Assembly (NCBI GenBank): GCA_030141605.1
Contig: JAQGDQ010000144.1
Coordinates: forward strand, 1 to 64,000
From: Tubiluchus corallicola
Taxonomy: Eukaryota > Priapulida > Priapulimorpha > Priapulimorphida > Tubiluchidae
Reading direction: 5' to 3'
DNA: 64,000 nucleotides
The notes under the pieces were generated by a model. It made no database searches. It saw nothing but the letters and a program-made list of their open reading frames with translations, and was not told where the DNA came from. Within the stretch, counting starts at the first letter, position 1, and the number at the start of each line of letters is the position of its first letter. A program made the translations under genes and the position numbers. Shown here piece after piece: positions 55,645 through 64,000 of this stretch.

Positions 55645-58600
55645 CAAAAATTTTTATACATAATAGCACCAATTTTAATTACAATAATACGCTGTTGTAG
55701 CTCTACTTATATTTCAGAAAGCTACACATGCACATGGACATGGAAAAGGAACCTTAAATTTACATAAAAAAGGAGCTTTAAATTTATTTAAGTATTTAGA
55801 TACAAAAATATACTTTCACATGTCCTACCTTTACTGGTTGTGTGATCAATACATCAACGACGAAAGAAACGAAGAGAGAAGTGAGCCATTTCTGTACTTT
55901 TTCATCTCCGAAGCTGATACCGTACAAGAACGTCATGAATGCTGAACCTCCGATGGTGATAAGCAGCAGAAACCATGCAATGTATTTGCAGAACCATGGT
56001 AAAGAGAATGGCTTCTTTCTTGGCTTCTTCTTGGGCAGTACATATCTTAAACAAATAAGTTAATAAACTAAAATATTGAAACAACACACTTCAGTAATAG
56101 CAACTGCTACTGTCAATTGCACAAAAAAGTATCGTGGTAAAATCGCAATGCCGTATAGATTAAGGTAGACTTATGAATTCGTATGATTTTTTGCAGAAAA
56201 AGAATTGTGATAGCATATTAACAAGAAAAAAGAAATTTTTCTAAATATTTAAGATTTCGAAATACTAGAAAAGAATCAAAATGCACCTCATGTGGATGGT
56301 ATTGTAAGTTGATAATTTAATCATATACACTTAAAATTACTATACACATAAAATGCACTCACATGTGCTTACAAAAGCTGCTGTTTACTGATTGTCAGAG
56401 ACAAAGCAAAGTCAAGAGAAATATACCATTATGGTATGATAAATCTTAGAAGTGATGTATGCTTCTAAGACATATCCAAAACACAATAATTACAACAATA
56501 TTACAAACTTTTGGCATTACAAAATAAAGTTTTTAAAAATTTAAATTTGTGAAACAAATTAATTCAACTCACCTTTCATCAATGATCATGGAATCACTGC
56601 TCATTGAAGATCCGGGTCTCATTTCTCCGTTTATTGACATCTCAGACTGGGGACGGTAACCATCGTCCAATGAAACGGCACTTTGAGGGTGCAAATGTGT
56701 CCTCTTTTGTGCCAGAATGCTTGGAGAATCTTCAGAAGCTGACTGTGATAAACCTAAATGAAAGCAATCCATGTGTTAAATTAGAACTTTTATACTTTTA
56801 ATCATATCCTTACTTCAGTCAAATGACAGGACAAATTACATTAAACTTTGGCAAGCCACGACTTAAAAGGAAAGGAAAAGAAATTTTAAAATATCACAAA
56901 GAACTTTTCATACAAATTTATATTATTTAGCCTAACGTTTACCTGATTAAAGACTTGTGTTTTAATAATTTAAAATATCTGTGCCACCTGGTAAAAACGG
57001 CACTGCGTCGTCATCCCAGTGTGCACTATTGATCACCAAAAAACATATTATTGATCTCATTGACAATATAAAGAATTTAAATTTTTGCTTAATTAGTGAT
57101 GAGTGTGTTATAAATGCTCTGATAATTTTTCCAAACTGTACACAATGTTATCAAAACTTGATTCAAACAACTTACCATTAAAATGACTGCACTTTATGGT
57201 GTTAATGGGAGATTAAATTTACAAATTTTATACTGTGTTACTGTTATAGTAATAGTCATTGTAAATTTATTTAGCTTCATAAACTTACTACAATAGTTAA
57301 GATGATAACTGCATGTTATACATGTAAGTGCAAGCAGAGGTAACTGCTAAAGCAATCTCTGTATGCAATATGACAGCACGTAAGCGATACAAAATTTCAA
57401 GACAAAGCTTTTTTAATGAAGAGTGTTTACTAGTGCTTTAAAAGTTGTTTCTAAAAAGCATTGAGACAAAAGCAGATAACACTTTTTCTGTCTCTCTTTA
57501 CACGACATAATTTGTTCTTCCACTGTGCTGAGGCTTTGAAATGACAGAGCTACCTTATCCACATTTGCAGGTGTATATACCTATCATCCCTGAACTAGAG
57601 AATAAGAAATAAAAGCACCCAGAAAAGATTTTCAAGATGGTAACTTGTCTATTTAGTAACAAGTCCTAGTCCTGCTCAACTCTGCAGCCAGGCACCCAGA
57701 ACTACACTAGAGACATTTAAAAAGTGAACACAAAAAATCTTACACAATTAGGTATAACACAATCTGGGTTTTCCATAAGTATTCACATTTCCTGAAAGGT
57801 GTCAGGGATGGCACAATTCAGAAAAAGCTTAATAGCTCTTTATTTAGACAGGACTGTTATGAAATTTTTAAAGTAGAACTAAAATAACGGAGCTAAAATT
57901 TCAATATAAATCTCTTTTCTGTATATAAGTTAACTATACATACACAAGACAAATTTTTTTTAGTGGCACAATAACTTGTAAAGCTGAAAATACACGGTTA
58001 GCAAATTATGCAAAATGTAAAAGTAAAATGCTGGTAAACAATCAATTTTTTAGTTTTGTAGTTTAAAATAGCCAAGACAAAGTGATTCTAATAATGAAAA
58101 TAATGACAACTCACAGCTCTGATGAAGACAATTCTAACAACACTGATACTGATGAAGGCAATGCATGGTTGCTATTGTTGACAAATTATTGAATAAAAAT
58201 TAGAGAAGTTAAAAGAAGATATTACCTGTAAGCACCTGTTTGTCGTCTATATCTACTGGAGAAGGATTGACAGGTGATCCTGCATGAGAAAGCCGAGCAT
58301 CTTTTGCATGCTGTTGATTCATTTTGATAGCTTTCAGAACAGATGACGGTCGCATTTTTCGAGGACGGGATTTTCGAAAAAGCCAGACAATGAACAGATT
58401 AATGGGAAATATGATCATGTTTGCCATAAAACCGACACCAATCTAAAAGATAATAATATGCGCTTTAAAACTCGGTAGTACATGATAAGACAAGAATTAA
58501 CTTGTTATTGTATTGAGCATTATGGAGCTGGACTGAGACTAGAATTGTCTCCCTACTTTTCTTTAGTGGGTGGCATTCATAAGTGTATTGCATCATAATC

Positions 58601-61600
58601 AATGGGAAAATTGCTCATTGTGAATGACCAATTAGTAGCTGTGCATACAGTTTTTGCATTGCAAAGCAAATTTCATAACAAATTCCTAAAAACTTTATAT
58701 CACATTTTATTAGTGTTATCAATTATGCTCTTCACAAATTCATGATTAGTGGTACTTTTTATAGGTAATACCATTATTAAAACCATTAATAGGTACCACA
58801 ACCTATTAATTACAAATAGGCAATGTCTCTATAGAAACATTAAAACTTATGCAATGATTTTTTTTGCAATGGACAAAATCATTATCCATATCACATACTC
58901 TAATACGAAATTTCATGTGCTTAAAAACCCTAAGTTTATTAGATTTGTTTAAAAGATTTTATTTGTATATGATACCTGATATTTCAAAATACTGTATAGT
59001 TTAAATTGCAATGACTACTACTACATGTTTAGAAATTGTGAACATCAATACCTCCTGGCTAGTAAGACTGAAAGGCCCAATTTTAATCCCACCCTGAGAT
59101 CGAACGCTGCCTTCCGGAACCAGACCATACCACATAGCACTAACCATCATTGTCATAGACAACAGTGAACAGCAACAGAACACTCTCTGTAGTCGTGTGA
59201 ATCGGCTCTTCGATGGTCGAGCAAACACTGAAACCCACAGATGATCATCCTGAAAGTCTTTGCGGGTCTGAGTTTGGAAAAGATGGGAGAATTCCTCCAT
59301 TTGCTCCTTACCCGCGACTGGAAGCAGTCTATCAACCTGCAGTAAAGTAGTCATACATCACTCATAACACAATGTTAGAATTTATTTTCTCTAAGCATCC
59401 AAAGCCATTTTGCTAATGCATAGAACAAAATCAGCATATACTTGCCTAATTACAGACATTTGACATGAAGTAGTTAAGAAAATGTTTTCAAATAAAACTA
59501 GTAAACCTTGCCAATAATGCAATGTTTAATTTTACGACCAACACATCTATCGTGGCGTGCTAGACAAGTGTATGTCCTTCCATAACATTATAATATTGTG
59601 TACATTTTAACTCAATAACATGCTAATAACAGAAGTAAAGTATAGTATTTTTGTATAGCGAGCAGATTTACAAAATAAATACACAATAAGTTCAGAATAC
59701 GTTAAAATTATATGTTCACAGAGCTGCATCAAAAACGTTTACGTTGGTCGAAACAGCGGTGTAGCTAAGGGAAACGAAATGGGCAGTCTGCCCGATGACA
59801 TATGTCTAATGGAACTTTATTCAAGTGCAGTAAAGAAAGTTGATTCTATCTGAACAAGTAGAAATGTGTCATAAATTGTATAATAGTTTGTGCACAGCAG
59901 GCAAATATCATTGTCTAATTTGTACATTGATAGTTATCGTAACCGTAGTGACGGGTAATTTATCTGTCATATTTTGCAAGTCTATTGTTGCAGGTGTCAA
60001 ATACGTTTACATGTTCTTGTTTTAGAAATCTTTCAAGTTTGCAGATCACCTGTACGATGCTAGTGTCATTGATTTCCTAATAAATATCTAACAACAAGCA
60101 ATATGTTAATTAATAGGAAACCACCAATGGATTCTACTAGCATCGACGATGGACGCGGTAGCAGCCCCAATTCACTGAACTTATTCTTACTGGGCCATTC
60201 TGCAGATTCATCCTCCTCACACCGGATTACAACCAGCCTACAACCGCACGTGTAAAAAAAGTGTGAATTTGAAGAAAACATGAAGTCAGATAACGATATC
60301 ATGATTAAATAACTACGTAACTATACCCTAAACCTAATTTTGTTATATATATGGATGGCACTTTTGTGCATTTTTCCTAACAGAAGGCAAAATGCCTGAC
60401 ATCATTTATTTTATTATGAAAATGGGATTTATAATGCTTACTGTAGAGTTTGCTCAAAGGAAGACGACAATTAGTTATTTAATATCTTTGTAATATTTTC
60501 TTTTTTTTGTTTTCAAAATTTCTGTACTGTACACATCTTGAGTTAACTGTAACGAGCCACAAGCTCTAGCTACACCACTGGGTGGAAACAAAAAGTTATA
60601 ACTTTGTGCACATATTGCAATGCACTATAATGTCTATATTAAGGAAGCCGTTTCTTTTCACTCACCCTGTACTATAAAACATACCTGACCGTCACCGTAC
60701 TCAACAGCCAGCCACTGATCAGATATAAATTTGAACTTCTCGTTTGTCTGCAAGTCATTGACAATGATGTACTTCAGGTACCATGAAGCGTATGTTCCCT
60801 TACCGGAATTATCATGCCAAATGCGGATGTAATTCAGTGCCCCTAGTGGTCTGAAACAATAAGATGCAATAAATGCAATTAAACTTACTTACAAAATACG
60901 AAGTAATGATTGCCAATACGTTAAGTAAGTAAGTATGAAGTAAGGGCTCTGCTGAATACTATAATTTAGTAAGGAACACTTTTTTATAATACTGTTTGCA
61001 CTAATGATTATAGTGAACACATTACTTTTAAAATACTGAAAAAGATTTTGTGTTCCAAGACTTTTGCAAAACATTTTACCTGGGTACCGCCATCACGAAA
61101 GAATCAATATTCCCACTCTGAAAAATGTTTCTTTTATTGTCGTCAAATAACCGCACGTCAGTTTCATCGTAGTCTCCAGCCAAAATAAAGTTAACCTAAA
61201 ATCCAAAACAGAGATAAATGTTCTAAAGAATCTTTGTAATTGTTATAAAAACCCCTTACTGTGGTAAAATAATGGATGAGGCACAGAAACAACATGTATA
61301 TATTGACATAGGATAGGTCCAATAAACTAGAGGTTAAATTTTACACACTCAAAAAATTAGTTCGCGAAGCGGATTAGGGTTAGGGTTAAGATTAACATTA
61401 AGTTTAGGGTATTTAAACTGTGTGAGGAATTGTAAACTCCTTCCAAATTAGGTTAGATTGATAGATGGGAAAATAAAACAGGCATGGCAAGGTAAAGTGC
61501 AGATCAGTAAGGTGTGGTATAATATAAGATCTATACAGTACAATAAAATGGTTTTTCCCACCTTTGAGTTAGTAGCTGAAGCTTTACTCATGCCTGTGAA

Positions 61601-64000
61601 AACTATAATTTCATAGTAATATGTGTCGTTGGGATGGTTGTCTATCATAGGTGCGGCTCCAACCTTGAGTTAGCAGAATGAACCAACATTATTAAATGTC
61701 ATATTTAAGAGAAAATACATAATGAAACAAAAATTATTATAGCTATAAATTTTCGTCAGTGGGACTAATCATTACACTACAGCATTTTTTCAAGTTAATT
61801 AAATTAGACTGATTAAAAAGCTCATTTTATATATTATACACACATAGGTATGATTATGTACATTCTAATACATGTCAGACATTTGAAAAAAGTGCAAACA
61901 CATAAAACAAATAATAAATTTTGAACAAATCAAGTCAGTTTTAAACATATGTGTAGATAATGTATACATGCATATAAGCAAATGCAACTGAGAATTTTAA
62001 AACCCAATTGAAAACATTTTCCTCTCCTTTAAAAGAATCGACATTTTAAGTATCAATTTCTGCAAATCGAAAATTATGTTACCGTATGTGTTAGCCATTT
62101 AAATGCCAAGTCATACAATGACATTTACCTCATCTACTTATAATTAGAACAATTAAATAGTGCAAAACTGCAAAAACTGAGTATTTGAATACATGTTCAC
62201 AAATAAACATCAAGAGGGTTTTATTCTCTTTTCTCTTAGTCTACAATATCTTACCTTCTCTGCATCTTTGTTGTCCTTTCTTCGAGCCCACACTCCGACA
62301 ATCAAGAAAACAACACCAATAACGATAACAGTTGCATATATAGTGGGGTTCTTCGCAATGTCCAAATTACTGAACACATACTCAAAGTCAATGTCATTCG
62401 GAGGGACGAAAAATCCAGCAGCAAAGTCAGTAAGATGGTTGGAAAGACAAACAATCTTTTCTGGAGTTGATTCACTTGATACCTACAAGCAATAGTATGA
62501 AACTATGTGTAAAAAAAACTTTAACATGGGAAGTCAATAGAGGAAATAATATTTAACAGTGTCATTTCAATTGTAACCTGTGGCAAAACAACCTTTTTAG
62601 AAAAACCAGTACAGAAAATCTAATATTAGTTTTTCTGTTTCCAAAGAAGACTGAGTTCCAGCTGACTGTCAGCTGGAAATTTGTTCATGCTTTCTTTTAT
62701 TTGTCAATGTTTGTCATATTTGTCAGTACAATGCAGTTAACTATAATTTACAGGAATAAAACAGGCATGTTTTTATCAAGCTTCAAATATTTTAAGCAGA
62801 CTAAGCACATGTACCTTAAATTTTTAAAGTGAAAAATGCATACCTCCAAACCGTCAAACTCATAGCCTTTTTCACCCAAATACGCACATGATACAGTGGT
62901 AAATGTGTATGTGTAGTGGTAAGTGAATGTGTTCTTGACTTTTTTGCTGAATGATCTAAAAACAAATAAAAGCTTCCTATTGATAAGTTCCTTAATTTGT
63001 AAATATATTAATGAAATCAATGCCGAAATTATTATAAAGTAAAGTGTAGTGCGCCAGTAATATAAGATAAGCAGATAAGTAGGTAAAAGAGCAAATGTAA
63101 AATTGTTTAGATGATGTATAATGAATTAATTGGTCGATCAGTCAGTGGCTGGTGATTAATAAAGTAAGTGACAGAAAAACAAAATACACAAAAAACGTGT
63201 CAAGTGGCTAACTATAAATCTGTAATTGACTTCATACAAAAGAGAGGTTGAATGTCGAATAAAAACTCCATATGAATTTAAGATCTATGTCTCAGCCACT
63301 TTTTTCCAAAAAAAATTATTTGACAGTTTATCAAATAAACATGACAATTTTTTTTATGATTGCACTACATATTTTGGCTGACAAGCCAAAAGCAGCTAGG
63401 ATGCAGCTGTACCTAATAAAATTCAACCAGCAATTGATATATCACTTATTTTCACTTTTAAAAAACAATAATTATTTACAAGCAGGTTCACTCTAAAAGC
63501 TACCATTCAGAGGAACAAGTAAGTATTCACTAAAGTATAAGGAAGAAGAATCTTTTATTTTCCATTTCTAGATATAGAAGCTTTAAAATGTGTCATGCAG
63601 CAGTAAAAGTTATGCATGTTAGTTCATTGGAAGTGAAGTAAATGACTTTCTCTAATTTTACTTTACTGAAATTAAGATGCCTATAAACCTCTGACATGAT
63701 CAATTCCTTTTCTAGGGTATATTAAATTTAGTCAATAGTCAAATTAAAAAAGAAGAAGGCACTGAAAAACTGTGAGTCAACCAGGAGTTGAATCCAGAAC
63801 CTTGTGGTTTCAGGCAACATGCTCTATGCATTTAAGCTATCAACCCAAATGGCTAAAGCATGCCTGAATTCTTATATTACTCAGCATATCAGTCAAGTAA
63901 CTTACTTCTCTGACTGTTTGTCTGTTATTTGTACTGTTCTCATGATATTGGCTGCTGGTTCATTTTCTGTTGCACACTGTACAATCCCAACTATAATCCT
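47341..64000 (-). CDS. Polycystin-1-like protein, C-terminal part (5' incomplete)
   Basis: Eighteen exons in phase: >64000-63906, 62955-62844, 62482-62255, 61663-61562, 61195-61080, 60850-60685, 59336-59052, 58442-58226, 56753-56573, 56045-55829, 55098-54975, 54629-54464, 54065-53978, 53168-52997, 52559-51584, 49687-49468, 48093-47913, 47459-47341. They encode 1254 aa here. In order: a GAIN/REJ-side segment; a GPS site (CLSNHLTDF, expected cleavage between Leu86 and Thr87 of this part); TM1; a PLAT domain (about 147-272, with LPVAGKEQ just after); TM2-TM6 with a Ser-rich cytoplasmic loop at about 390-500; the extracellular polycystin (TOP) domain ending in WIDKYTRAVFIEFSLYNPYV and EFPSTGGILP; then the six-helix channel-like TM7-TM11 region and a short acidic C-terminus. 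Eleven TMs with GPS and PLAT identify the polycystin-1 family (PKD1/PKD1L1/PKD1L2/PKDREJ), mechanosensory or sperm-reaction membrane proteins pairing with PKD2. The subtype is not resolvable without the missing N-terminus. Confidence 0.93.
50052..50141 (+). repeat. TTAGGG-bearing MITE, copy 3
   Basis: CGAATTCCCCACACACATGA, then TTAGTTCATGAAGCAGATTA, two TTAGGG units and GTAATCTCCTTCC. It is the shortest copy. It lies in the polycystin intron between 49688 and 51583. Confidence 0.7.
55562..55643. repeat. CT microsatellite in a polycystin intron
   Basis: About 80 bp of almost perfect CT dinucleotide repeat, in the intron between 55099 and 55828. Confidence 0.97.
59754..60580. mobile_element. 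hAT-like nonautonomous DNA transposon (827 bp)
   Basis: Terminal inverted repeats CAGCGGTGTAGCTAAGG at 59754 and, inverted at the right end, CAGTGGTGTAGCTAGAG (ending 60580). It is flanked by near-identical 8-bp target duplications GGTCGAAA (59746-59753) and GGTGGAAA (60581-60588). An 8-bp duplication with CAGNGG-type ends is typical of the hAT superfamily. Inside, the left end also shows GGGCAGTCTGCCC. No intact transposase; one 78-codon minus frame is unexplained. It lies in the polycystin intron between exons ending 60685 and starting 59336. Confidence 0.8.
61336..61444 (+). repeat. TTAGGG-bearing MITE, copy 4
   Basis: TTACACACTC, then TTAGTTCGCGAAGCGGATTA, TTAGGG units, GGGTATTTAAACTGTGTGAG and GAATTGTAAACTCCTTCC. 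It lies in the polycystin intron between 61196 and 61561. Confidence 0.8.
63781..63858 (-). repeat. tRNA-like SINE head, third type
   Basis: On the minus strand, TTGATAGCTTAAATGCATAG resembles a D-arm/box A and GGTTCTGGATTCAACTCC a T-arm/box B at tRNA-like spacing. The acceptor stem is not complete. It sits in the most 5' polycystin intron in the window. Confidence 0.5.

Noticed and set aside
60066-60302. Extra polycystin exon encoding a Cys/Glu-rich segment
   Set aside because: Exons ending at 60685 and starting at 59336 already join in phase across the conserved PLAT boundary, and this frame lies within the hAT-like element.

Overview
AT-rich invertebrate metazoan DNA. It carries spliced genes with GT-AG introns, animal-specific protein families (transcription termination factor 2, lysosomal beta-galactosidase, an 11-transmembrane polycystin-1-like protein) and many decayed transposons. 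A tunicate would fit the base composition, the possible spliced-leader acceptors just upstream of start codons and the repeats, but the species cannot be fixed from the sequence. Exon models were built by hand: every junction was required to be GT-AG, to keep phase and to preserve family homology.

Layout, left to right. 1-1502: upstream DNA. 1503-5456 (+): intronless TTF2, a SNF2-family ATPase of 1317 aa. 5457-13858: noncoding DNA with a polypyrimidine tract, a degenerate ACAATATTG-type repeat and a broken LINE reverse transcriptase (minus strand, about 9480-11030). 13863-15564 (+): a two-exon gene for a 493-aa protein with eight C2H2 fingers. 15565-19645: noncoding, with two LINE 3' ends in opposite orientation and small duplications. 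31904-19646 (-): complete 14-exon GLB1 gene of 700 aa, with signal peptide and both catalytic glutamates; its introns hold a minisatellite, two tRNA-like SINE heads and one copy of a TTAGGG-containing MITE. 31905-36884: a 110-bp foldback palindrome, two LINE fragments and one unexplained open stretch. 36885-42658 (+): 10-exon gene for a 310-aa MIF4G-domain protein of the MIF4GD/CTIF type, with a possible exon-junction-complex-binding motif and a 255-bp GA tract in one intron. 42659-47340: noncoding. 64000-47341 (-): the last 18 exons (1254 codons) of a polycystin-1-like gene, from upstream of the GPS autoproteolysis site to the stop; its 5' part lies beyond the window.

The genes do not form an operon or a functional cluster. 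TTF2 acts in Pol II/Pol I transcript release, the finger protein probably in transcription, the MIF4G protein in mRNA translation or quality control, GLB1 in lysosomal glycan breakdown and the polycystin at membranes. No defence system, CRISPR array or wholly new gene system is evident. The most interesting items are the EJC-binding-like motif in the MIF4G protein, the MITE family with telomere-like internal repeats, the 8-bp-duplicated hAT-like element in the polycystin gene, the palindrome upstream of GLB1 and the intronless TTF2.
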